Of a DNA stretch of 64,000 bases, positions 37,881 to 51,484 are shown piece by piece. Position 1 is the stretch's first letter, and each line of letters opens with the position of its first letter. The position numbers were made by a program, and so were the translations under genes. Below the pieces are notes generated by a model that saw only the letters and a list, made by a program, of their open reading frames with translations, was not told the DNA's origin and ran no database searches. The DNA is from Canna indica (lineage: Eukaryota > Streptophyta > Magnoliopsida > Zingiberales > Cannaceae), in contig CP136893.1 of the NCBI GenBank assembly GCA_034359265.1, forward strand, positions 50,107,501-50,171,500, written 5' to 3'.

Positions 37881-39985
37881 GAGTTATTTTTTACAGACTA
37901 ATGCAGAGAATTGCACGATTTTTTGAATAGAATCTTGAACGAAGCCGACTGATTGAACTTCGGGGTATCGGCTCGAAACGACCAGCAATCTGTGACCCGA
38001 GCAACTCCAGAACATTCACTGTGATGGGAGAAGTTGTTAATCGAGTTATTTTTGATAGACTAATGCAAAGAATTGCATGATTTTTCGAATAGAATCTTGA
38101 ACGAAGCCGACTGATTGAACTTCGGGGTATCGGTTCGAAACGACCAGAAATCTGAGTCCCGAGCGACTCCAGAACATTCACTGTGATGGGAGAAGTTGTT
38201 AATCGAGTTATTTTTTACAGACTAATGCAAAGAATTGCTCGATTTTTCGAATAGAATCTTGAACGAAGCCGACTGATTGAACTTCGGGGTATCGGTTCGA
38301 AACGACCAGAAATCTGAGTCCCGAGCGACTCCAGAACAGTCACTGTGATGGGAGAAGTTGTTAATCGAGTTATTTTTGACAGACTAATGCAAAAATTGCA
38401 TGATTTTTCGAATAGAATCTTGAACGAAGCCGACTGATTGAACTTCGGGGTATCGGCTCGAAACGACCAGCAATCTGTGACACGAGCGACTCCAGAACAT
38501 TCACTGTGATGGGAGAAGTTGTTAATCGAGTTATTTTTTACAGACTAATGCAGAGAATTGCACGATTTTTTGAATAGAATCTTGAACGAAGCCGACTGAT
38601 TGAACTTCGGGGTATCGGCTCGGAACGACCAGCAATCTGTGACACGAGCGACTCCAGAACATTCACTGTGATTGGAGAAGTTGTTAATCGATTTATTTTT
38701 TACAGACTAATGCAGAGAATTGCACGATTTTTTGAATAGAATCTTGAACGAAGCCGACTGATTGAACTTCGGGGTATCGGCTCGAAACGACCAGCAATCT
38801 GTGACCCGAGCGACTCCAGAACATTCACTGTGATGGGAGAAGTTGTTAATCGAGTTATTTTTTACAGACTAATGCAAAGAATTGCTCGATTTTTCGAATA
38901 GAATCTTGAACGAAGCCGACTGATTGAACTTCGGGGTATCGGTTCGAAACGACCAGAAATCTGAGTCCCAAGCGACTCCAGAACATTCACTGTGATGGGA
39001 GAAGTTGTTAATCGAGTTATTTTTGAGAAACTAATGCAGAGAATTGCACGATTTTTCGAATAGAATCTTGAACGAAGCCGACTGATTGAACTTCGGGGTA
39101 TCGGTTCGAAACGACCAGAAATCTGAGTCCCGAGCAACTCCAGAACATTCACTGTGATGGGAGAAGTTGTTAATCGAGTTATTTTTTACAGACTAATGCA
39201 AAGAATTGCTCGATTTTTCAAATAGAATCTTGAACGAAGCCGACTGATTGAACTTCGGGGTATCGGTTCGAAACGACCAGAAATCTGAGTCCCGAGCGAC
39301 TCCAGAACATTCACTGTGATGGGAGAAGTTGTTAATCGAGTTATTTTTGAGAAACTAATGCAAAGAATTGCACGCTTTTTGGAATAGAATCTTGAACGAA
39401 TCCGACTGATTGAACTTCGGGGTATCGGTTCGAAACGACCAGAAATCTGAGTCCCGAGCGACTCCAGAACATTCACTGTGATGGGAGAAGTTGTTAATCG
39501 AGTTATTTTTGAGAAACTAATGCAGAGAATTGCACGATTTTTCGAATAGAATCTTGAACGAAGCCGACTGATTGAACTTCGGGGTATCGGTTCGAAACGA
39601 CCAGAAATCTGAGTCCCGAGCGACTCCAGAACATTCACTGTGATGGGAGAAGTTGTTAATCGGGTTATTTTTTACAGACTAATGCAGATAATTGCACGAT
39701 TTTTCGAATAGAATCTTGAACGAAGCCGACTGATTGAACTTCGGGGTATCGGTTCGAAACGACCAGAAATCTGAGTCCCGAGCGACTCCAGAACATTCAC
39801 TGTGATGGGAGAAGTTGTTAATCGAGTTATTTTTTACAGACTAATGCAAAGATTTGCTCGATTTTTCGAATAGAATCTTGAACGAAGCCGACTGATTGAA
39901 CTTCGGGGTATCGGTTCGAAACGACCAGAAATCTGAGTCCCGAGCAACTCCAGAACATTCACTGTGATGGGAGAAGTTGTTAATC
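37881..39985. repeat. 13-mer E-F-A-D-E'-E-A-C-A-B-C-G-A (2,105 bp)
   Basis: Starts like the preceding 11-mer but lacks the B between A (38852) and C (39014), a one-monomer deletion. It then adds A-B-C-G-A. Private changes: AATCGATTTATT at the start of the E unit at 38690, GAGTCCCAAGCG (38,964), TTTTTCAAATAG (39,214), AATCGGGTTA (39,658) and AAAGATTTGCTCG (39,847). GTGATTGGAG appears in the E' unit and in most E' units downstream. Confidence 0.86.
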
Positions 39986-41281
39986 GAGTTATTTTTTACA
40001 GACTAATGCAAAGAATTGCTTGATTTTTCGAATAGAATCTTGAACGAAGCCGACTGATTGAACTTCGGGGTATCGGTTCGAAACGACCAGAAATCTGAGT
40101 CCCGAGCGACTCCAGAACATTCACTGTGATGGGAGAAGTTGTTAATCGAGTTATTTTTGAGAAACTAATGCAAAGAATTGCACGCTTTTTGGAATAGAAT
40201 CTTGAACGAAGCCGACTGATTGAACTTCGGGGTATCGGTTCGAAACGACCAGAAATCTGAGTCCCGAGCGACTCCAGAACATTCACTGTGATGGGAGAAG
40301 TTGTTAATCGAGTTATTTTTGAGAAACTAATGCAGAGAATTGCACGATTTTTCGAATAGAATCTTGAACGAAGCCGACTGATTGAACTTCGGGGTATCGG
40401 TTCGAAACGACCAGAAATCTGAGTCCCGAGCGACTCCAGAACATTCACTGTGATGGGAGAAGTTGTTAATCGAGTTATTTTTGAGAAACTAATGCAAAGA
40501 ATTGCACGCTTTTTGGAATAGAATCTTGAACGAAGCCGACTGATTGAACTTCGGGGTATCGGTTCGAAACGACCAGAAATCTGAGTCCCGAGCGACTCCA
40601 GAACATTCACTGTGATGGGAGAAGTTGTTAATCGAGTTATTTTTGAGAAACTAATGTAGAGAATTGCACGATTTTTCGAATAGAATCTTGAACGAAGCCG
40701 ACTGATTGAACTTCGGGGTATCGGTTCGAAACGACCAGAAATCTGAGTCCCGAGCAACTCCAGAACATTCACTGTGATGGGAGAAGTTGTTAATCGAGTT
40801 ATTTTTTACAGACTAATGCAAAGAATTGCTCGATTTTTCGAATAGAATCTTGAACGAAGCCGACTGATTGAACTTCGGGGTATCGGTTCGAAAAGACCAG
40901 AAATCTGAGTCCCGAGCGACTCCAGAGCAGTCACTGTGATGGGAGAAGTTGTTAATCGAGTTATTTTTGACAGACTAATGCAAAGAATTGCATGATTTTT
41001 CGAATAGAATCTTGAACGAAGCCGACTGATTGAACTTCGGGGTATCGGTTCGAAACGACCAGAAATCTGAGTCCCGAGCGACTCCAGAACATTCACTGTG
41101 ATGGGAGAAGTTGTTAATCGAGTTATTTTTTACAGACTAATGCAAAGAATTGCTCGATTTTTCGAATAGAATCTTGAACGAAGCCGACTGATTGAACTTC
41201 GGGGTATCGGTTCGAAACGACCAGAAATCTGAGTCCCGAGCAACTCCAGAACATTCACTGTGATGGGAGAAGTTGTTAATC
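39986..41281. repeat. 8-mer A-B-C-B-C-A-F-A (1,296 bp)
   Basis: Units at 39986, 40148, 40310, 40472, 40634, 40796, 40958 and 41120. The A unit at 40796 carries TCGAAAAGACC and AGAGCAGTCAC. Both marks reappear in the A unit at 42092, 1,296 bases on, so the start of the following 17-mer is a copy of this block. Confidence 0.88.
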
Positions 41282-44034
41282 GAGTTATTTTTTACAGACT
41301 AATGCAAAGAATTGCTCGATTTTTCGAATAGAATCTTGAACGAAGCCGACTGATTGAACTTCGGGGTATCGGTTCGAAACGACCAGAAATCTGAGTCCCG
41401 AGCGACTCCAGAAAATTCACTGTGATGGGAGAAGTTGTTAATCGAGTTATTTTTGAGAAACTAATGCAAAGAATTGCACGCTTTTTGGAATAGAATCTTG
41501 AACGAAGCCGACTGATTGAACTTCGGGGTATCGGTTCGAAACGACCAGAAATCTGAGTCCCGAGCGACTCCAGAACATTCACTGTGATGGGAGAAGTTGT
41601 TAATCGAGTTATTTTTGAGAAACTAATGCAGAGAATTGCACGATTTTTCGAATAGAATCTTGAACGAAGCCGACTGATTGAACTTCGGGGTATCGGTTCG
41701 AAACGACCAGAAATCTGAGTCCCGAGCGACTCCAGAACATTCACTGTGATGGGAGAAGTTGTTAATCGAGTTATTTTTGAGAAACTAATGCAAAGAATTG
41801 CACGCTTTTTGGAATAGAATCTTGAACGAAGCCGACTGATTGAACTTCGGGGTATCGGTTCGAAACGACCAGAAATCTGAGTCCCGAGCGACTCCAGAAC
41901 ATTCACTGTGATGGGAGAAGTTGTTAATCGAGTTATTTTTGAGAAACTAATGCAGAGAATTGCACGATTTTTCGAATAGAATCTTGAACGAAGCCGACTG
42001 ATTGAACTTCGGGGTATCGGTTCGAAACGACCAGAAATCTGAGTCCCGAGCAACTCCAGAACATTCACTGTGATGGGAGAAGTTGTTAATCGAGTTATTT
42101 TTTACAGACTAATGCAAAGAATTGCTCGATTTTTCGAATAGAATCTTGAACGAAGCCGACTGATTGAACTTCGGGGTATCGGTTCGAAAAGACCAGAAAT
42201 CTGAGTCCCGAGTGACTCCAGAGCAGTCACTGTGATGGGAGAAGTTGTTAATCGAGTTATTTTTGACAGACTAATGCAAAGAATTGCATGATTTTTCGAA
42301 TAGAATCTTGAACGAAGCCGACTGATTGAACTTCGGGGTATCGGTTCGAAACGACCAGAAATCTGAGTCCCGAGCGACTCCAGAACATTCACTGTGATGG
42401 GAGAAGTTGTTAATCGAGTTATTTTTTACAGACTAATGCAAAGAATTGCTCGATTTTTCGAATAGAATCTTGAACGAAGCCGACTGATTGAACTTCGGGG
42501 TATCGGTTCGAAACGACCAGAAATCTGAGTCCCGAGCGACTCCAGAACAGTCACTGTGATGGGAGAAGTTGTTAATCGAGTTATTTTTGACAGACTAATG
42601 CAAAAATTGCATGATTTTTCGAATAGAATCTTGAACGAAGCCGACTGATTGAACTTCGGGGTATCGGCTCGAAACGACCAGCAATCTGTGACACGAGCGA
42701 CTCCAGAACATTCACTGTGATGGGAGAAGTTGTTAATCGAGTTATTTTTTACAGACTAATGCAGAGAATTGCACGATTTTTTGAATAGAATCTTGAACGA
42801 AGCCGACTGATTGAACTTCGGGGTATCGGCTCGGAACGACCAGCAATCTGTGACACGAGCGACTCCAGAACATTCACTGTGATTGGAGAAGTTGTTAATC
42901 GAGTTATTTTTTACAGACTAATGCAGAGAATTGCACGATTTTTTGAATAGAATCTTGAACGAAGCCGACTGATTGAACTTCGGGGTATCGGCTCGAAACG
43001 ACCAGCAATCTGTGACTCGAGCGACTCCAGAACATTCACTGTGATGGGAGAAGTTGTTAATCGAGTTATTTTTTACAGACTAATGCAAAGAATTGCTCGA
43101 TTTTTCGAATAGAATCTTGAACGAAGCCGACTGATTGAACTTCGGGGTATCGGTTCGAAACGACCAGAAATCTGAGTCCCGAGCGACTCCAGAACATTCA
43201 CTGTGATGGGAGAAGTTGTTAATCGAGTTATTTTTGAGAAACTAATGCAAAGAATTGCACGCTTTTTGGAATAGAATCTTGAACGAATCCGACTGATTGA
43301 ACTTCGGGGTATCGGTTCGAAACGACCAGAAATCTGAGTCCCGAGCGACTCCAGAACATTCACTGTGATGGGAGAAGTTGTTAATCGAGTTATTTTTGAG
43401 AAACTAATGCAGAGAATTGCACGATTTTTCGAATAGAATCTTGAACGAAGCCGACTGATTGAACTTCGGGGTATCGGTTCGAAACGACCAGAAATCTGAG
43501 TCCCGAGCGACTCCAGAACATTCACTGTGATGGGAGAAGTTGTTAATCGAGTTATTTTTGAGAAACTAATGCAGAGAATTGCACGATTTTTCGAATAGAA
43601 TCTTGAACGAAGCCGACTGATTGAACTTCGGGGTATCGGTTCGAAACGACCAGAAATCTGAGTCCCGAGCGACTCCAGAACATTCACTGTGATGGGAGAA
43701 GTTGTTAATCGAGTTATTTTTTACAGACTAATGCAGATAATTGCACGATTTTTCGAATAGAATCTTGAACGAAGCCGACTGATTGAACTTCGGGGTATCG
43801 GTTCGAAACGACCAGAAATCTGAGTCCCGAGCGACTCCAGAACATTCACTGTGATGGGAGAAGTTGTTAATCGAGTTATTTTTTACAGACTAATGCAAAG
43901 AATTGCTCGATTTTTCGAATAGAATCTTGAACGAAGCCGACTGATTGAACTTCGGGGTATCGGTTCGAAACGACCAGAAATCTGAGTCCCGAGCAACTCC
44001 AGAACATTCACTGTGATGGGAGAAGTTGTTAATC
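41282..44034. repeat. 17-mer higher-order repeat, copy 1 (2,753 bp)
   Basis: Order A B C B C A F A D E' E A B C C G A, with one D unit (17 x 162 minus 1). The left part shares TCGAAAAGACC with the 8-mer before it. The right part shares CTGTGACTCGAG in its E unit (43,010) with the next copy. The copy therefore looks chimeric between two parental blocks. Private: AGAAAATTC (41,411) and GAGTGACTCC (42,210). Confidence 0.9.
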
Positions 44035-46787
44035 GAGTTATTTTTTACAGACTAATGCAAAGAATTGCTCGATTTTTCGAATAGAATCTTGAACGAAGCC
44101 GACTGATTGAACTTCGGGGTATCGGTTCGAAACGACCAGAAATCTGAGTCCCGAGCGACTCCAGAACATTCACTGTGATGGGAGAAGTTGTTAATCGAGT
44201 TATTTTTGAGAAACTAATGCAAAGAATTGCACGCTTTTTTGAATAGAATCTTGAACGAAGCCGACTGATTGAACTTCGGGGTATCGGTTCGAAACGACCA
44301 GAAATCTGAGTCCCGAGCGACTCCAGAACATTCACTGTGATGGGAGAAGTTGTTAATCGAGTTATTTTTGAGAAACTAATGCAGAGAATTGCACGATTTT
44401 TCGAATAGAATCTTGAACGAAGCCGACTGATTGAACTTCGGGGTATCGGTTCGAAACGACCAGAAATCTGAGTCCCGAGCGACTCCAGAACATTCACTGT
44501 GATGGGAGAAGTTGTTAATCGAGTTATTTTTGAGAAACTAATGCAAAGAATTGCACGCTTTTTGGAATAGAATCTTGAACGAAGCCGACTGATTGAACTT
44601 CGGGGTATCGGTTCGAAACGACCAGAAATCTGAGTCCCGAGCGACTCCAGAACATTCACTGTGATGGGAGAAGTTGTTAATCGAGTTATTTTTGAGAAAC
44701 TAATGCAGAGAATTGCACGATTTTTCGAATAGAATCTTGAACGAAGCCGACTGATTGAACTTCGGGGTATCGGTTCGAAACGACCAGAAATCTGAGTCCC
44801 GAGCAACTCCAGAACATTCACTGTGATGGGAGAAGTTGTTAATCGAGTTATTTTTTACAGACTAATGCAAAGAATTGCTCGATTTTTCGAATAGAATCTT
44901 GAACGAAGCCGACTGATTGAACTTCGGGGTATCGGTTCGAAACGACCAGAAATCTGAGTCCCGAGCGACTCCAGAGCAGTCACTGTGATGGGAGAAGTTG
45001 TTAATCGAGTTATTTTTGACAGACTAATGCAAAGAATTGCATGATTTTTCGAATAGAATCTTGAACGAAGCCGACTGATTGAACTTCGGGGTATCGGTTC
45101 GAAACGACCAGAAATCTGAGTCCCGAGCGACTCCAGAACATTCACTGTGATGGGAGAAGTTGTTAATCGAGTTATTTTTTACAGACTAATGCAAAGAATT
45201 GCTCGATTTTTCGAATAGAATCTTGAACGAAGCCGACTGATTGAACTTCGGGGTATCGGTTCGAAACGACCAGAAATCTGAGTCCCGAGCGACTCCAGAA
45301 CAGTCACTGTGATGGGAGAAGTTGTTAATCGAGTTATTTTTGACAGACTAATGCAAAAATTGCATGATTTTTCGAATAGAATCTTGAACGAAGCCGACTG
45401 ATTGAACTTCGGGGTATCGGCTCGAAACGACCAGCAATCTGTGACACGAGCGACTCCAGAACATTCACTGTGATGGGAGAAGTTGTTAATCGAGTTATTT
45501 TTTACAGACTAATGCAGAGAATTGCACGATTTTTTGAATAGAATCTTGAACGAAGCCGACTGATTGAACTTCGGGGTATCGGCTCGGAACGACCAGCAAT
45601 CTGTGACACGAGCGACTCCAGAACATTCACTGTGATTGGAGAAGTTGTTAATCGAGTTATTTTTTACAGACTAATGCAGAGAATTGCACGATTTTTTGAA
45701 TAGAATCTTGAACGAAGCCGACTGATTGAACTTCGGGGTATCGGCTCGAAACGACCAGCAATCTGTGACTCGAGCGACTCCAGAACATTCACTGTGATGG
45801 GAGAAGTTGTTAATCGAGTTATTTTTTACAGACTAATGCAAAGAATTGCTCGATTTTTCGAATAGAATCTTGAACGAAGCCGACTGATTGAACTTCGGGG
45901 TATCGGTTCGAAACGACCAGAAATCTGAGTCCCGAGCGACTCCAGAACATTCACTGTGATGGGAGAAGTTGTTAATCGAGTTATTTTTGAGAAACTAATG
46001 CAAAGAATTGCACGCTTTTTGGAATAGAATCTTGAACGAATCCGACTGATTGAACTTCGGGGTATCGGTTCGAAACGACCAGAAATCTGAGTCCCGAGCG
46101 ACTCCAGAACATTCACTGTGATGGGAGAAGTTGTTAATCGAGTTATTTTTGAGAAACTAATGCAGAGAATTGCACGATTTTTCGAATAGAATCTTGAACG
46201 AAGCCGACTGATTGAACTTCGGGGTATCGGTTCGAAACGACCAGAAATCTGAGTCCCGAGCGACTCCAGAACATTCACTGTGATGGGAGAAGTTGTTAAT
46301 CGAGTTATTTTTGAGAAACTAATGCAGAGAATTGCACGATTTTTCGAATAGAATCTTGAACGAAGCCGACTGATTGAACTTCGGGGTATCGGTTCGAAAC
46401 GACCAGAAATCTGAGTCCCGAGCGACTCCAGAACATTCACTGTGATGGGAGAAGTTGTTAATCGAGTTATTTTTTACAGACTAATGCAGATAATTGCACG
46501 ATTTTTCGAATAGAATCTTGAACGAAGCCGACTGATTGAACTTCGGGGTATCGGTTCGAAACGACCAGAAATCTGAGTCCCGAGCGACTCCAGAACATTC
46601 ACTGTGATGGGAGAAGTTGTTAATCGAGTTATTTTTTACAGACTAATGCAAAGAATTGCTCGATTTTTCGAATAGAATCTTGAACGAAGCCGACTGATTG
46701 AACTTCGGGGTATCGGTTCGAAACGACCAGAAATCTGAGTCCCGAGCAACTCCAGAACATTCACTGTGATGGGAGAAGTTGTTAATC
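44035..46787. repeat. 17-mer higher-order repeat, copy 2 (2,753 bp)
   Basis: Same 17-unit order, each unit 2,753 bases after its counterpart. The E unit has CTGTGACTCGAG (45,763), as in copy 1. The first B unit has CGCTTTTTTGAATAG (44,233) rather than the usual CTTTTTGG. That mark is shared with the blocks starting at 46788 and 51647 but not with copy 1, giving an order of copying. Confidence 0.9.
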
Positions 46788-49700
46788 GAGTTATTTTTTA
46801 CAGACTAATGCAAAGAATTGCTCGATTTTTCGAATAGAATCTTGAACGAAGCCGACTGATTGAACTTCGGGGTATCGGTTCGAAACGACCAGAAATCTGA
46901 GTCCCGAGCGACTCCAGAACATTCACTGTGATGGGAGAAGTTGTTAATCGAGTTATTTTTGAGAAACTAATGCAAAGAATTGCACGCTTTTTTGAATAGA
47001 ATCTTGAACGAAGCCGACTGATTGAACTTCGGGGTATCGGTTCGAAACGACCAGAAATCTGAGTCCCGAGCGACTCCAGAACATTCACTGTGATGGGAGA
47101 AGTTGTTAATCGAGTTATTTTTGAGAAACTAATGCAGAGAATTGCACGATTTTTCGAATAGAATCTTGAACGAAGCCGACTGATTGAACTTCGGGGTATC
47201 GGTTCGAAACGACCAGAAATCTGAGTCCCGAGCGACTCCAGAACATTCACTGTGATGGGAGAAGTTGTTAATCGAGTTATTTTTGAGAAACTAATGCAAA
47301 GAATTGCACGCTTTTTGGAATAGAATCTTGAACGAAGCCGACTGATTGAACTTCGGGGTATCGGTTCGAAACGACCAGAAATCTGAGTCCCGAGCGACTC
47401 CAGAACATTCACTGTGATGGGAGAAGTTGTTAATCGAGTTATTTTTGAGAAACTAATGCAGAGAATTGCACGATTTTTCGAATAGAATCTTGAACGAAGC
47501 CGACTGATTGAACTTCGGGGTATCGGTTCGAAACGACCAGAAATCTGAGTCCCGAGCAACTCCAGAACATTCACTGTGATGGGAGAAGTTGTTAATCGAG
47601 TTATTTTTTACAGACTAATGCAAAGAATTGCTCGATTTTTCGAATAGAATCTTGAACGAAGCCGACTGATTGAACTTCGGGGTATCGGTTCGAAACGACC
47701 AGAAATCTGAGTCCCGAGCGACTCCAGAGCAGTCACTGTGATGGGAGAAGTTGTTAATCGAGTTATTTTTGACAGACTAATGCAAAGAATTGCATGATTT
47801 TTCGAATAGAATCTTGAACGAAGCCGACTGATTGAACTTCGGGGTATCGGTTCGAAACGACCAGAAATCTGAGTCCCGAGCGACTCCAGAACATTCACTG
47901 TGATGGGAGAAGTTGTTAATCGAGTTATTTTTTACAGACTAATGCAAAGAATTGCTCGATTTTTCGAATAGAATCTTGAACGAAGCCGACTGATTGAACT
48001 TCGGGGTATCGGTTCGAAACGACCAGAAATCTGAGTCCCGAGCGACTCCAGAACAGTCACTGTGATGGGAGAAGTTGTTAATCGAGTTATTTTTGACAGA
48101 CTAATGCAAAAATTGCATGATTTTTCGAATAGAATCTTGAACGAAGCCGACTGATTGAACTTCGGGGTATCGGCTCGAAACGACCAGCAATCTGTGACAC
48201 GAGCGACTCCAGAACATTCACTGTGATGGGAGAAGTTGTTAATCGAGTTATTTTTTACAGACTAATGCAGAGAATTGCACGATTTTTTGAATAGAATCTT
48301 GAACGAAGCCGACTGATTGAACTTCGGGGTATCGGCTCGGAACGACCAGCAATCTGTGACACGAGCGACTCCAAAACATTCACTGTGATTGGAGAAGTTG
48401 TTAATCGAGTTATTTTTTACAGACTAATGCAGAGAATTGCACGATTTTTTGAATAGAATCTTGAACGAAGCCGACTGATTGAACTTCGGGGTATCGGCTC
48501 GAAACGACCAGCAATCTGTGACCAGAGCGACTCCAGAACATTCACTGTGATGGGAGAAGTTGTTAATCGAGTTATTTTTTACAGACTAATGCAAAGAATT
48601 GCTCGATTTTTCGAATAGAATCTTGAACGAAGCCGACTGATTGAACTTCGGGGTATCGGTTCGAAACGACCAGAAATCTGAGTCCCGAGCGACTCCAGAA
48701 CATTCACTGTGATGGGAGAAGTTGTTAATCGAGTTATTTTTGAGAAACTAATGCAAAGAATTGCACGCTTTTTGGAATAGAATCTTGAACGAAGCCGACT
48801 GATTGAACTTCGGGGTATCGGTTCGAAACGACCAGAAATCTGAGTCCCGAACGACTCCAGAACATTCACTGTGATGGGAGAAGTTGTTAATCGAGTTATT
48901 TTTGAGAAACTAATGCAGAGAATTGCACGATTTTTCGAATAGAATCTTGAACGAAGCCGACTGATTGAACTTCGGGGTATCGGTTCGAAACGACCAGAAA
49001 TCTGAGTCCCGAGCAACTCCAGAACATTCACTGTGATGGGAGAAGTTGTTAATCGAGTTATTTTTTATAGACTAATGCAAAGAATTGCTCGATTTTTCGA
49101 ATAGAATCTTGAACGAAGCCGACTGATTGAACTTCGGGGTATCGGTTCGAAACGACCAGAAATCTGAGTCCCGAGCGACTCCAGAACATTCACTGTGATG
49201 GGAGAAGTTGTTAATCGAGTTATTTTTGAGAAACTAATGCAAAGAATTGCACGCTTTTTGGAATAGAATCTTGAACGAATCCGACTGATTGAACTTCGGG
49301 GTATCGGTTCGAAACGACCAGAAATCTGAGTCCCGAGCGACTCCAGAACATTCACTGTGATGGGAGAAGTTGTTAATCGAGTTATTTTTGAGAAACTAAT
49401 GCAGAGAATTGCATGATTTTTCGAATAGAATCTTGAACGAAGCCGACTGATTGAACTTCGGGGTATCGGTTCGAAACGACCAGAAATCTGAGTCCCGAGC
49501 GACTCCAGAACATTCACTGTGATGGGAGAAGTTGTTAATCGAGTTATTTTTTACAGACTAATGCAGATAATTGCACGATTTTTCGAATAGAATCTTGAAC
49601 GAAGCCGACTGATTGAACTTCGGGGTATCGGTTCGAAACGACCAGAAATCTGAGTCCCGAGCGACTCCAGAACATTCACTGTGATGGGAGAAGTTGTTAA

Positions 49701-49864
49701 TCGAGTTATTTTTTACAGACTAATGCAAAGAATTGCTCGATTTTTCGAATAGAATCTTGAACGAAGCCGACTGATTGAACTTCGGGGTATCGGTTCGAAA
49801 CGACCAGAAATCTGAGTCCCGAGCAACTCCAGAACATTCACTGTGATGGGAGAAGTTGTTAATC
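46788..49864. repeat. 19-mer higher-order repeat, copy 1 (3,077 bp)
   Basis: Order A B C B C A F A D E' E A B C A B C G A. It is the 17-mer with A-B-C-A-B-C in place of A-B-C-C, two units longer. Shares AGAGCAGTCAC (47,726) and CGCTTTTTTG (46,986) with its relatives. Private: CTCCAAAACATTC (48,371) and CTGTGACCAGAG (48,515). It recurs 4,859 bases on at 51,647-54,723. Confidence 0.9.
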
Positions 49865-51484
49865 GAGTTATTTTTTACAGACTAATGCAAAGAATTGCTC
49901 GATTTTTCGAATAGAATCTTGAACGAAGCCGACTGATTGAACTTCGGGGTATCGGTTCGAAACGACCAGAAATCTGAGTCCCGAGCGACTCCAGAACATT
50001 CACTGTGATGGGAGAAGTTGTTAATCGAGTTATTTTTGAGAAACTAATGCAAAGAATTGCACGCTTTTTGGAATAGAATCTTGAACGAAGCCGACTGATT
50101 GAACTTCGGGGTATCGGTTCGAAACGACCAGAAATCTGAGTCCCGAGCGACTCTAGAACATTCACTGTGATGGGAGAAGTTGTTAATCGAGTTATTTTTG
50201 AGAAACTAATGCAGAGAATTGCACGATTTTTCGAATAGAATCTTGAACGAAGCCGACTGATTGAACTTCGGGGTATCGGTTCGAAACGACCAGAAATCTG
50301 AGTCCCGAGCGACTCCAGAACATTCACTGTGATGGGAGAAGTTGTTAATCGAGTTATTTTTTACAGACTAATGCAGATAATTGCACGATTTTTCGAATAG
50401 AATCTTGAACGAAGCCGACTGATTGAACTTCGGGGTATCGGTTCGAAACGACCAGAAATCTGAGTCCCGAGCGACTCCAGAACATTCACTGTGATGGGAG
50501 AAGTTGTTAATCGAGTTATTTTTTACAGACTAATGCAGATAATTGCACGATTTTTCGAATAGAATCTTGAACGAAGCCGACTGATTGAACTTCGGGGTAT
50601 CGGTTCGAAACGACCAGAAATCTGAGTCCCGAGCGACTCCAGAACATTCACTGTGATGGGAGAAGTTGTTAATCGAGTTATTTTTTACAGACTAATGCAA
50701 AGAATTGCTCGATTTTTCGAATAGAATCTTGAACGAAGCCGACTGATTGAACTTCGGGGTATCGGTTCGAAACGACCAGAAATCTGAGTCCCGAGCGACT
50801 CCAGAACATTCACTGTGATGGGAGAAGTTGTTAATCGAGTTATTTTTGAGAAACTAATGCAAAGAATTGCACGCTTTTTGGAATAGAATCTTGAACGAAG
50901 CCGACTGATTGAACTTCGGGGTATCGGTTCGAAACGACCAGAAATCTGAGTCCCGAGCGACTCCAGAACATTCACTGTGATGGGAGAAGTTGTTAATCGA
51001 GTTATTTTTGAGAAACTAATGCAGAGAATTGCACGATTTTTCGAATAGAATCTTGAACGAAGCCGACTGATTGAACTTCGGGGTATCGGTTCGAAACGAC
51101 CAGAAATCTGAGTCCCGAGCGACTCCAGAACATTCACTGTGATGGGAGAAGTTGTTAATCGAGTTATTTTTTACAGACTAATGCAGATAATTGCACGATT
51201 TTTCGAATAGAATCTTGAACGAAGCCGACTGATTGAACTTCGGGGTATCGGTTCGAAACGACCAGAAATCTGAGTCCCGAGCGACTCCAGAACATTCACT
51301 GTGATGGGAGAAGTTGTTAATCGAGTTATTTTTTACAGACTAATGCAGATAATTGCACGATTTTTCGAATAGAATCTTGAACGAAGCCGACTGATTGAAC
51401 TTCGGGGTATCGGTTCGAAACGACCAGAAATCTGAGTCCCGAGCGACTCCAGAACATTCACTGTGATGGGAGAAGTTGTTAATC
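49865..51484. repeat. Two tandem 5-mers A-B-C-G-G (810 bp each)
   Basis: Copies at 49,865-50,674 and 50,675-51,484. These are the only places where two G units (GCAGATAATTG) stand side by side (50351 and 50513; 51161 and 51323). The first copy has a private GACTCTAGAAC (50,150). They separate the two 19-mers. Confidence 0.9.
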